64,000 bases of DNA from Candidatus Limnocylindrales bacterium (GTDB lineage Bacteria > Moduliflexota > Moduliflexia > Moduliflexales > JAUQPW01), in the NCBI GenBank assembly GCA_035559535.1, contig DATMBG010000052.1, forward strand, positions 1-64,000, written 5' to 3'. Under the pieces are notes generated by a model, which was not told the DNA's origin, made no database searches, and saw only the letters and a list, made by a program, of their open reading frames with translations. The position numbers and the translations under genes were made by a program. Of the stretch, positions 44,596-52,347 are shown piece after piece (the stretch's first letter is position 1; each line of letters starts with the position of its first letter).

Positions 44596-45257
44596 TTTTT
44601 TTTTTGACGGAATTGGCTTTCCCCTCGCCTTCCTTCTTCCCGGATTTGATCAAGTTCCTGGGGTGTTGTGCGTCGTGGAGGGTTACTGGCTGTCACCACT
44701 GCAGATTGTCCGGGACTTAATACTTCGGCAGGCTGGCCTGGACTGAGTAGACTTGTTAAGGTAACCGTTCCATTTTCTACCGATAGCCAGGTTGTATTGG
44801 TGGATCTAAAATAGCCCATGCTAAAGGCAGTAAATTTAACTCCGGCCAGGGCATTGGGAGTTTCCACTTCAAATTTCGAGCCTGGAGTTTTATAAGGCTG
44901 CGCAATAACCGCCTGGATCCTACCCCACACAAGTTTAAATAGAGAGGACTTGGCACGAGTGGTTAAGCTTAACTCGGTAACGTCTAATCGGGTATCCTCC
45001 CCTAATTCCAATCTACTTCCATCCGAGAGTTTAAGGGTCAGGCGACCCCCAACTTCGGTTCGCAGGATATCTCCGGCCTGAAGGTCCATACCTTTCCTGG
45101 CCCGGACTTCTCCCTGCCCTTGAAGGGATACCTTTACGATCCCGTTTACAGACTCTACCGACGCTAACACTTGAGATTGGGCAAACACCTCTAAAGCAGG
45201 AAACAACAGAATACCTATCGGAACAAGAATAAAGAAAATTCCCCGGTGATTGTGCAT
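44592..45257 (-). CDS. FecR-domain periplasmic protein (0-frame product of FecR-barrel gene)
   Basis: A 221-residue protein with signal peptide (FFILVPIGILLFPALEVFAQS) and one FecR domain: GMDLQAGDILRTEVGGRLTLKLSDGSRLELGEDT (about 60-93), then FEVETPNALAGVKFTAFS and a second VENGTVTLT...LSPGQ. It lacks the cytoplasmic anti-sigma helix bundle of real FecR, so it is a stand-alone sensor or wall-associated domain. Its final codons CAA AAA AAA AAG TAG contain the A_AAA_AAG slippery heptamer; a -1 shift replaces the stop with the barrel frame. Confidence 0.82.
   Translation of the reverse strand: MHNHRGIFFILVPIGILLFPALEVFAQSQVLASVESVNGIVKVSLQGQGEVRARKGMDLQAGDILRTEVGGRLTLKLSDGSRLELGEDTRLDVTELSLTTRAKSSLFKLVWGRIQAVIAQPYKTPGSKFEVETPNALAGVKFTAFSMGYFRSTNTTWLSVENGTVTLTSLLSPGQPAEVLSPGQSAVVTASNPPRRTTPQELDQIREEGRRGESQFRQKKK
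44595..44605 (-). promoter_or_regulatory. A10 tract with A_AAA_AAG slippery heptamer
   Basis: On the minus strand, ten A residues and a G precede the UAG stop of the FecR frame. The heptamer is in the correct phase for -1 slippage (dnaX type). The next -1 codons, GTA GAA GAT, enter the barrel frame. A purine-rich GAGGGG, which could act as an internal Shine-Dalgarno stimulator, lies about 15 bases upstream of the tract. Confidence 0.6.
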
Positions 45258-45430
45258 AGTTTTGAAGTCCTGTTATATCAGGATAATAGATTAGAGTGAC
45301 TGTTTTACACGTTAACAAATCATATTTTGCCCGTGTAATCTAGTAAGAATTCAAGACCTCGTCAAGCTAATTTTAAGCTAATTTTTTAAGGATCTACACT
45401 TTTGCATTTTTATCCACGAAGGACTATGAA

Positions 45431-45514
45431 AGTATGGGAGGTGTGGGAGTATGGAAGAATAAGTACTTATACTTCCCCATCCCCCTACTCCCATGCTCCC
45501 ACACCTCCCATACT
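45431..45514. repeat. Octamer inverted repeat (locus H)
   Basis: AGTATGGGAGGTGTGGGAGTATGG at 45431-45454 pairs with 45491-45514 with a single mismatch over 24 bp. The centre holds further TACTTCCC/CACCTCCC-type steps. Locus in the 312-base gap 45258-45569, which shows no gene. Confidence 0.85.
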
Positions 45515-45569
45515 TTTACCCCCTTCAGGGATAAACATTTAAAAATTGCAAAAGTAGAGGTATAGAGTC

Positions 45570-46445
45570 CTAGGCCGAATTCCGAAGAAACGTATAGAGT
45601 CCTGAACCCGGTGTTGGAATAATCTGTCCGTTGCTGTCCAGTTGATCCGTGATAATTCCAAATCCCATGGGAGGTTGTTCAAGTAAAACATAGTAAAAAA
45701 CAAAATCCGTGGTAAGAACCCTTTTCATCTCGGGAATTTGATTCGTCCACATATCCAAATGCTCGCTAGGATCACTGGATCCAGTTTCTGTAATCATGAT
45801 AGGTTTTCGAGTTGCTCGCTGAAAAGAGGTCCAGGGACTCGTAAGGTCATTTCTAAAATAGATATGAACTGCCCGAAAATCACAGTAATTATCGGCTCCT
45901 GCCAGGGACATTTGAGTAAAATCTTCTATTCCGCTGGGTTGGCCTATAGGAGCAGCAGCTACAATATTGACCGAAGGAAATTTTTCTCGAATGAGATCAT
46001 GGGCTGGTTTCAAATAATCACGGACATACTCGGTGTTGGAGATCCCGTTAAAAGAGGCAGGTTCATTGAGGATCTCAAAATACCGGATGGATGGATAGCG
46101 TCGAATAACTGTTTCGACCATATCGGGCCAATCGGATTTATTAATGGGACCAAGGTTAAAATCGGCAATGAGTCCCAAAACGTTAGCCTGGGTTGCGGCC
46201 ACATAAGGCCCTCCCACATCGGTTGTAATCCCTAAAGTTACCCGGATCCAGTTTGCCTTGATATCGTTTAATGCCTGCATCTGGATAGGTAAGGCAAGCC
46301 CCGGGTAAGGATGAACGTTAAATCCTATAACACCTCGGACTCCTGGATCTACCGGCGTTTTACATCCCTCTAGAGTCCAGGTGAGACCGGCTGCAGCTCC
46401 TAGTTTTAGAAAATCTCTTCTGGTGAGGGTACTCTGCATAGTCAC
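45570..46445 (-). CDS. TAT-exported lipoprotein-like glycoside hydrolase (clan A fold)
   Basis: A 291-residue secreted protein. A twin-arginine signal (LTRRDFLKLGAAAG) ends at a possible lipobox Cys (LEGC), giving a membrane-anchored periplasmic or surface protein. The body resembles clan GH-A barrels: YFEILNEP carries the NE acid/base pair (near 140), and IMITETGSSD carries the nucleophile Glu after a beta strand. HIYFRND is a further active-site-like segment. GH5/GH39-type folds fit; the exact family cannot be set. At under 300 residues it is compact. It may act on plant or exopolysaccharide (inference). Confidence 0.72.
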   Translation of the reverse strand: MTMQSTLTRRDFLKLGAAAGLTWTLEGCKTPVDPGVRGVIGFNVHPYPGLALPIQMQALNDIKANWIRVTLGITTDVGGPYVAATQANVLGLIADFNLGPINKSDWPDMVETVIRRYPSIRYFEILNEPASFNGISNTEYVRDYLKPAHDLIREKFPSVNIVAAAPIGQPSGIEDFTQMSLAGADNYCDFRAVHIYFRNDLTSPWTSFQRATRKPIMITETGSSDPSEHLDMWTNQIPEMKRVLTTDFVFYYVLLEQPPMGFGIITDQLDSNGQIIPTPGSGLYTFLRNSA

Positions 46446-46685
46446 CTTTTTATAAATAATGAGCCGCTAGAGGGGATGAAGTCCCTTTAGTTTTTGATTT
46501 TCCATACCATAAACCGCTTGCCCCTCCAGGGCCGTATCCAAAAAATTATCTATTACCGATAACCTAACCCGGATAGGGGAATAGACAGGTTATTGACAAG
46601 TCGATGATACCCGTAATACTATAAATTAGGAAGTAAAAATGCCAGAGAAGTTTTAAAAATATTTTCGATTTATTTTTTACAAGCT

Positions 46686-46928
46686 ATGGAAAAAGAAACG
46701 ATGAGAAATCCCGGGATTGCAGCGGTTTTAAGTCTGATACTCCCTGGTCTGGGACAGATTTACAACGGACAATTTCTGTGGGCTATTTTTTGGTTTATCG
46801 TGACCCCTGGAACCTGGATCACGACCGGAGGATTATTAGGGTGGGTTGCGCATATTATTTCGGCTTATGCAGCCTATCGAAGCGCCGAAAAGATAAATCA
46901 AGGTCTGGTTCAATTAAGGAAACTTTAA
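46686..46928 (+). CDS. Small membrane protein, TM2-like
   Basis: An 80-residue protein with two hydrophobic segments (IAAVLSLILPGLGQIYNGQF and WAIFWFIVTPG...LLGWVAHIIS). The PGLGQIYNGQ turn is typical of TM2-domain and related small membrane proteins found singly in many bacteria. The likely start is MEKET or MRNPG five codons on. It is followed closely by another tiny gene. Function unknown. Confidence 0.65.
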   Translation: MEKETMRNPGIAAVLSLILPGLGQIYNGQFLWAIFWFIVTPGTWITTGGLLGWVAHIISAYAAYRSAEKINQGLVQLRKL

Positions 46929-46955
46929 TCCAGGAACCGGCTTTTAAGAGAGATT

Positions 46956-47156
46956 ATGCGTCATACGTATTCTTTTTTCGAAGATCTTGGTTTTTTCCAG
47001 ATGTTTTCGACTTTCTCGATAGGAGGCCCCTTTTGGAGGAAGTTTTATACAAAGGCAGAGCGACTTGAAAAACTTAAAGAATATAGGGACCTGTTAAAAA
47101 AGGAACTGGAAGGAGTTGAAGAGGCTATTCGAGAACTGGAGCAATCTCAGCGGTAA
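46956..47156 (+). CDS. Small coiled-coil protein
   Basis: A 66-residue protein with an aromatic head (SFFEDLGFF...FWRKFY) and a charged helical tail (AERLEKLKEYRDLLKKELEG). AAGAGAGA precedes the ATG, and it lies 27 bases behind the TM2-like gene, so co-expression is plausible. Tail composition resembles small proteins of the DUF5320 kind. Not otherwise recognised. Confidence 0.5.
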   Translation: MRHTYSFFEDLGFFQMFSTFSIGGPFWRKFYTKAERLEKLKEYRDLLKKELEGVEEAIRELEQSQR

Positions 47157-47223
47157 ACAACCCCCAGGTAACTGATGACTCAAAACCCTCCCATTTCATT
47201 TGGAGATCAGAGTAACCGCAACG

Positions 47224-48240
47224 TTAAATAAGTCTCCTTTTTATTTCGGCGATTACCTCCTGGGTAAATTCCATAGTACCGCAGGAGCCTCCCAAGTCTG
47301 GCGTGGTAATTCCTCTTTCCAGGAGGGAAAGGGTAGAATCCCGGATAAGGGTGGACAGGGTAGCTTCTCCGAGTTGGAAAAGAAGTTGAGAAAAGGCTAA
47401 GAAGATGGCCGTTGGGTTTGCTTTGTTTTTCCCGGCGATATCCGGAGCTGTCCCACCGGCGGGATCAAACAGGGCTAAGGTTATATTCCCTTGTTCATCA
47501 AAGGCATAACTTCCACTGGCTCCAATTCCCAGAGATCCCACAAGACCACAGGCCATATCCGATAAGAAATCCCCGTATTCATTCAGTACTAGTATCACCT
47601 GATAGTCTTCGGGATACATAATGATTTTGGCCAGCAGGGCATCGAATAGCTCCTTTTTGTGAGGAACTCCAGGATATCGCTTTTCCATCTGGGCTACAAT
47701 ATCTTCAAAAAGCCCATCGGTGATCCGTTGGATGGTATATTTGGATGCTGAGGTAACCGATTTATGAGTCCTTTTAGCCAGTTCAAAGGCAAAAATAGCT
47801 GCGGTTTGGGTGGTCGCACGCTCTACAACCCGAAGAGATACCGCCGCGTCTTTTCCAATCATACGCCCGGGATCTTCATAGGTTCCGCCGGTTGCAACCC
47901 GAACGATATCCAGGTCTAATTTTTTGGTGAAATTGCTTTTAACACCCGGCAGGGTCATCACAGGGCGATGAATCACGCTAAAATTACAGAGTTTACGGAG
48001 GACTACATTGGGGCTTTCCTCTTCTGTTATCGTAGGATACTTCAGAGCAAATCGAGTCTTCAGGATAGCCTCATAGGCCTTTTCGTAAATCTTAGGCCCG
48101 ACCTTATATCGGTTCTCCAGACTTAAATCAATCTGAATAAAGTCAAGGGTCAATGGAAGGGCCTCCACCAGGGTATGAACGGCCTGGCATAACTCCGGAC
48201 CGATTCCATCCCCCAACAGTTCGGTTATTTCATACCTCAT
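47224..48240 (-). CDS. Isocitrate/isopropylmalate dehydrogenase family protein with altered active site
   Basis: A 338-residue beta-decarboxylating dehydrogenase fold. Conserved: LGDGIGPE at the N-terminus, NVVLRK, VERATTQTA, the catalytic Lys segment SASKYTI, NEYGDFLSD with the metal Asp, and APDIAGKNKANPTA. Two normally invariant features differ: TEGEY reads TGGTY (the Tyr is kept), and the VHGSAPD cofactor-loop His is replaced (AGGTAPD). This points to a divergent substrate or cofactor preference rather than authentic isocitrate dehydrogenase. It shares the strand with a carboxymuconolactone-decarboxylase-like gene 23 bases upstream, possibly one operon. Confidence 0.82.
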   Translation of the reverse strand: MRYEITELLGDGIGPELCQAVHTLVEALPLTLDFIQIDLSLENRYKVGPKIYEKAYEAILKTRFALKYPTITEEESPNVVLRKLCNFSVIHRPVMTLPGVKSNFTKKLDLDIVRVATGGTYEDPGRMIGKDAAVSLRVVERATTQTAAIFAFELAKRTHKSVTSASKYTIQRITDGLFEDIVAQMEKRYPGVPHKKELFDALLAKIIMYPEDYQVILVLNEYGDFLSDMACGLVGSLGIGASGSYAFDEQGNITLALFDPAGGTAPDIAGKNKANPTAIFLAFSQLLFQLGEATLSTLIRDSTLSLLERGITTPDLGGSCGTMEFTQEVIAEIKRRLI

Positions 48241-48262
48241 TTTAACCTCCGGCTCTGGGGTT

Positions 48263-48634
48263 CTATTCGATCCCTAATTCCTGCATGACATCCAGCAATG
48301 CCTTTAATCCGTGTACCAACGTTAAGGCACCGCCGGGTATGAAAGCTACCTCGATGGCCTCTATAAGTTCTTGCTTTGTAGCACCCAATGAAAAAGCCCG
48401 CTTAATTTGGGTCCGTAGGGCAACTTCGTCGGTTTTCGAGGCTAATACCGCAACCAAAATGATTTGCTTGATTTTTTGGGGAAGAACCACACTTCGAGCC
48501 CCTATGGTATCCCACATTTTCTCATAATTTTTGATAAAATCCGGATCTTCTTTAGCTAAAAGTTCTTGCCAGGGATATAAATAACCACGTTTTGCTTTAA
48601 TTTCATCAAGAATTTTTTGCGTCTGATCGGTCAT
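48263..48634 (-). CDS. Carboxymuconolactone decarboxylase/AhpD-fold protein
   Basis: A 123-residue all-helical CMD-fold protein. The core KIKQIILVAVLASK...ALRTQIKRAFSLGATKQELIEAIEVAF matches the family. There are no cysteines at all, so the AhpD CxxC peroxidase centre is missing and it cannot be a thiol peroxidase. Its start overlaps the end of the upstream membrane-protein gene by 29 bases. Function unknown. Confidence 0.8.
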   Translation of the reverse strand: MTDQTQKILDEIKAKRGYLYPWQELLAKEDPDFIKNYEKMWDTIGARSVVLPQKIKQIILVAVLASKTDEVALRTQIKRAFSLGATKQELIEAIEVAFIPGGALTLVHGLKALLDVMQELGIE

Positions 48635-49121
48635 AGCAGATGTCCTTATCCATAAGATACCAGGTTAAAGTGCCAATTTCAGGTTTCTGGGCACGGCTTA
48701 ATTCAAAGATAATCAACAAAGATAACAAAACCAGAAAGCCGATCAAAAAATAGAGCGCCATTTTTTTGATAAGTTTTCGGGTTCTTTCCACCTTAAAAAT
48801 CTGATCCAGTGCCCTGTCGTCAAAAACCGGCTTACGCGAATCCCGCCGATTGTGCCATTGACAGCCACTCATCACATCATAATGCTCGCACGAGAGATTG
48901 TTACAGGTTAATATATCGTAGTAGCTATCTGTAACCGGATCTTTTAGCCCTAAGGGGCATAAGTCTCCTACCTCTATTTCCTCCCTGAGGGGATCGTAAC
49001 TCTGGACTCGATTCTTTTCTCTTTTTCGAAAGGCAAGTAACAACAGAAAGGGGCCGAAAAGCAAAATTAAAGTGGGTACAATAAACCCAATAATAATAAT
49101 AAATATTTGAGAGTAAGTCAT
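48606..49121 (-). CDS. Two-helix membrane protein with Cys/His-rich loop
   Basis: About 171 residues from the ATG at 49121; 49163 would add 14. Two membrane segments are visible (IFIIIIGFIVPTLILLFGPFLLLLAF and MALYFLIGFLVLLSLLIIF). Between them is a soluble loop rich in Cys and His (CPLG, CNNLSCEHYDVMSGCQWH) spaced like a metal site. No family recognised. It overlaps the CMD-fold gene downstream, so the two are probably co-translated. Iron-sulfur, zinc or haem binding is open. Confidence 0.6.
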   Translation of the reverse strand: MTYSQIFIIIIGFIVPTLILLFGPFLLLLAFRKREKNRVQSYDPLREEIEVGDLCPLGLKDPVTDSYYDILTCNNLSCEHYDVMSGCQWHNRRDSRKPVFDDRALDQIFKVERTRKLIKKMALYFLIGFLVLLSLLIIFELSRAQKPEIGTLTWYLMDKDICYDRSDAKNS

Positions 49122-49468
49122 AAAATTTCCCAACGCCTCAAGTTTAATCCGGCATTTCTTCATGGGACCTTATCTATAACCTTACACAGCCTTTCTTCCT
49201 TGTCAAGATATAAAATGGATTCAGTAACTGTAACAATTTAGTAGATGTCACTTTTTCTGTCTGAATATCCCTCTGGCCCCCCTCCAGGGGGGATGGGGGG
49301 TGTTTCTTTTTCCACCTACTAAATGGATACGGATACATGGATTCATTGTCTGGGGATGATTTCCACGGTTGATTCGTATTGACGAGCACCGGGATGGGGC
49401 ATATCTTGTAATATCTAAGGGGAGGAAAGGTAAAAGTCCTCCATCTTCGATAGCCAACAAGAAACAAA
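49122..49468. other. Intergenic region before hemW
   Basis: 347 bases between divergent genes without a credible gene. It holds a GC-rich imperfect hairpin (CCCCCCTCCAGGGGGG, about 49277-49293) of the kind scattered through this genome. No promoter can be assigned with confidence. Confidence 0.5.
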
Positions 49469-50608
49469 ATGATCGGTTTGTATATCCACATTCCCTTTTG
49501 CGCAAGCAAATGCTACTACTGTGATTTTAATTCCTATGCCGGAAAAGGAAATCTCGCTGGTAGCTTTTTTGAGGCCCTGGCTCTGGAGGTGGAGTCCTAT
49601 CTTAGACAGGGTGTTTTCGACCAGGGAGTTCAAACGATTTTTTTTGGAGGCGGAACCCCTTCCTTATATATCGATGAAATCGTCGAATTTTTAAACGCTT
49701 ACTATCCTCGATGGAAGGTGATTTCAGGTGCGGAGATTACCTTAGAAGCCAATCCCGGAACGGTTACCGCAGAAAAATTTGAAAAGTTGAGAAAATCCCC
49801 AGTGAATCGCTTGAGTTTTGGATTTCAGTCCTTCCACCCGGTTATTTTGAAAAGGTTAGGAAGAACCCACGGTCCGGAGGATTTATTCCAGGCCTTCCAG
49901 ATGGCCCGTAATGCGGGATTTAATAATATTAATTGCGATCTTATTTTTGCCGTTCCAGGTCAAACCTTAGAGATGTGGCAAGAAGATCTGGACCGGTTGA
50001 TCGGCCTTCATCCGGAGCATATTTCCACCTACAATTTGACCCTTGAGGAAGGTACCAGGTTCTGGGAATGGTATACCCTGGGAACCCTTAAGATGCCCGA
50101 TGAGGACCTTCAATTAACCCTGTATCAACTCGGTATTGAGCGCCTGTCCAAAGCCGGTTATCAACACTATGAAATCTCCAATTTTGCTCTCCCCGGATTT
50201 CAATCAAAACATAATCAAATCTACTGGCGAAATGAAGAATATCTGGGCCTCGGACCTGGAGCTTTCTCCTATTTATCAGGTCGGCGGTTCTCTAATGTTC
50301 GAGGAATTGAAGAGTATATCCAAAGGCTTTTTAAAGGAGATTCTCCGGTGGTCGAAGAAGAAATCATCAGCCAGGATAAACAAATGGCCGAGACCTTGAT
50401 GATGCATTTACGACTTACGGAAGGTATTTCCCTGGCCTATTTCCGAGATCGATTTGGAGTTTCAGTGGAAGAGGTTTATCCTGAGGCCCTCCAGAAACTC
50501 TTTCATTTGAAGTTAATAGAAAGGGTAGACGGTTATTTGCGACTAACCCGAGAAGGTTTATATGTAGCTAACGAAGTTTTTATTGAATTTTTAGATCCTG
50601 AACTATGA
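49469..50608 (+). CDS. hemW: Radical SAM haem chaperone HemW-like protein
   Basis: A 379-residue radical SAM protein. The [4Fe-4S] motif CASKCYYCDF (CxxxCxxC) follows the typical IHIPF start. GGGTPSL, ITLEANPGT, LSFGFQSF, NCDLIFAVPGQT and YQHYEISNFA are HemW/HemN hallmarks. Length and lack of the HemN N-terminal extension favour HemW, which binds haem, over the anaerobic coproporphyrinogen oxidase. NrnA overlaps its end by four bases. Confidence 0.9.
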   Translation: MIGLYIHIPFCASKCYYCDFNSYAGKGNLAGSFFEALALEVESYLRQGVFDQGVQTIFFGGGTPSLYIDEIVEFLNAYYPRWKVISGAEITLEANPGTVTAEKFEKLRKSPVNRLSFGFQSFHPVILKRLGRTHGPEDLFQAFQMARNAGFNNINCDLIFAVPGQTLEMWQEDLDRLIGLHPEHISTYNLTLEEGTRFWEWYTLGTLKMPDEDLQLTLYQLGIERLSKAGYQHYEISNFALPGFQSKHNQIYWRNEEYLGLGPGAFSYLSGRRFSNVRGIEEYIQRLFKGDSPVVEEEIISQDKQMAETLMMHLRLTEGISLAYFRDRFGVSVEEVYPEALQKLFHLKLIERVDGYLRLTREGLYVANEVFIEFLDPEL

Positions 50609-51630
50609 TAAATTCTTATCAGATCCTTAAAGAAATTAAACAGATCGTCGATAAATCTAAAAGTTTTCTCATCACCGGACAATATAATCCCGACGGGGAT
50701 TCTATCGGGGCAGAGCTGGCCTTGTATAAGATTTTATCGGTTGCCAAGAGCGGTCAGAACGGTATCTTAGACCCTGAAGTCGTTATTGATGTTGTCAACG
50801 AAGAACTTCCACCCCATCGCTACCACTTTCTTCCTAATTTTCAGGCCGTTAAGTCCCTGGAAGAAGTTCAAGGCCGGAGATACGAGGTCGGATTTATTGT
50901 AGATGGCGGGAGGGATCGTACGGGCGAAGTTCTTCCACTCTTAGAGAAGTGCGATTATACCATCAATATCGATCATCACAAAAGTCGCCTGACAAGTACT
51001 GATACCATTTCCTGGATAGAGCCTTATGTTTCCTCTACCTGTGAGTTGGTCTTCGAATTTATCGATCACCCGGATTGGCAAGTTCCCCTCACTCCGGATA
51101 TCGCGACCTGTATTTATGCCGGAATGATTTACGATACGGGTTCTTTTCAGTTTTCCTCAACCTCTCCCCGAACCCATCGTATTGCGGCTCGATTACTAGA
51201 AGCCGGAATCAGTGCCTGGAAAATTAGCGAAGAGGTTCTTCTATCCAAATCTTATGCCGCGCTTAAATTACTCACCGCCGTTTTATCGGAAGTTCGTCGA
51301 GATCCCAGGGGAAGTATTTTATGGAGTGTTATTACCCAAAAAATGCTGAAAGAAACTGGAGCAACCCCTCAAGATGAAGAAGGGATTATCAATCAGTATA
51401 ATTTTGTAGAGGGTTGTGAGGCGGCTGTTTTGTTTAAAGAACTTGATAAAAACAAAATCAAAGTATCCCTTCGATCCCGGGGTAAGGTCGATATGGGAGC
51501 TATTGCCAAAACCCTTAATCCTGGAGGTGGAGGCCACGAGCGTGCTGCCGGGTGTACCTTAGAAGGGCCCATGGAAGAAGTCCAGAAGCGTGTACTCAAA
51601 GCCGTGGAAAAAGCCTTATACGGTTCTTAG
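50605..51630 (+). CDS. nrnA: DHH/DHHA1 phosphoesterase, NrnA-like oligoribonuclease/pAp phosphatase
   Basis: A 341-residue DHH-family enzyme that degrades short oligoribonucleotides and 3'-phosphoadenosine 5'-phosphate. Metal motifs: NPDGDSIGA (near 28), VDGGRDRTG, IDHHKS (DHH) and AGMIYDTGSF. The C-terminal DHHA1 domain ends in GGGGHERAAG, the substrate loop. It is translationally coupled to hemW through ATGA. Confidence 0.9.
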   Translation: MINSYQILKEIKQIVDKSKSFLITGQYNPDGDSIGAELALYKILSVAKSGQNGILDPEVVIDVVNEELPPHRYHFLPNFQAVKSLEEVQGRRYEVGFIVDGGRDRTGEVLPLLEKCDYTINIDHHKSRLTSTDTISWIEPYVSSTCELVFEFIDHPDWQVPLTPDIATCIYAGMIYDTGSFQFSSTSPRTHRIAARLLEAGISAWKISEEVLLSKSYAALKLLTAVLSEVRRDPRGSILWSVITQKMLKETGATPQDEEGIINQYNFVEGCEAAVLFKELDKNKIKVSLRSRGKVDMGAIAKTLNPGGGGHERAAGCTLEGPMEEVQKRVLKAVEKALYGS

Positions 51631-51723
51631 GGCTGAAGATATTTTTATTTCAGCCCGGATCTTGCTCCGTCTCCAGAGGTCCCAGGGATTCATAATAACA
51701 GACTCTGGAAATTTTTCTCGAGT

Positions 51724-52263
51724 CTATTCGGGGTCTAAGGTATAGGTCAGATCAAAATCCAGGTATCCTTCGATTTTGTCACCGGCAGGAAGTAAAAAAC
51801 CCTTACCCATATAGGTTCCTCTCCCCTGGATAGGGGCAAACTTACCACTTCCTCGAATGATGGTACTTTCCCCCTTAAACGAAAAAACCTTTCCTTCCTG
51901 CTCAACGGTTGTAATTCCCTCGTTCTTGGTTGCAAGGGTGGATCCATCTGTAAAGGTGTAGACAAAATATAAAGTATGTGGACCACTCCCGTTAATATAA
52001 TCGCTTGTGAAGCTATAAAAAACCGTAGCGATTCCACCTATGGGGAAGAAGGCCAGACCAGTACCCTGTCCTATCCCCAGAATGTGACCAGGTACATCCT
52101 GGACTTCTATGGACTCCAACCGGGTGATGTGCTGAACCTGTCGCCACTTCAGGGTGGCGGCTTCGGCCTGTATGGCAGATATCCCTAGCCAGACCAGGAT
52201 AATCAAAAGGCTCCCGGCAAGCAGCTTACCTCTATAATTCCCTTTGCTTACAAACCAACGCAT
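51724..52263 (-). CDS. Secreted barrel protein, allene-oxide-cyclase/lipocalin-like
   Basis: About 179 residues from the ATG at 52263; an ATG at 52302 is possible. A signal peptide (LLAGSLLIILVWLGISAIQAEA) precedes a beta-rich body. The segment IIRGSGKFAPIQGRGTY is typical of allene-oxide-cyclase-barrel-like bacterial secreted proteins, which bind or shield small hydrophobic ligands. No catalytic residues can be claimed. Function unknown. Confidence 0.65.
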   Translation of the reverse strand: MRWFVSKGNYRGKLLAGSLLIILVWLGISAIQAEAATLKWRQVQHITRLESIEVQDVPGHILGIGQGTGLAFFPIGGIATVFYSFTSDYINGSGPHTLYFVYTFTDGSTLATKNEGITTVEQEGKVFSFKGESTIIRGSGKFAPIQGRGTYMGKGFLLPAGDKIEGYLDFDLTYTLDPE

Positions 52264-52347
52264 AAATCGTTCTTTTGGTAAAAGGACCCCACCCTTCCAC
52301 ACTTTTTCACGTCCTTCGTGGATGAATAAAATCAGTAACTTACAGAT

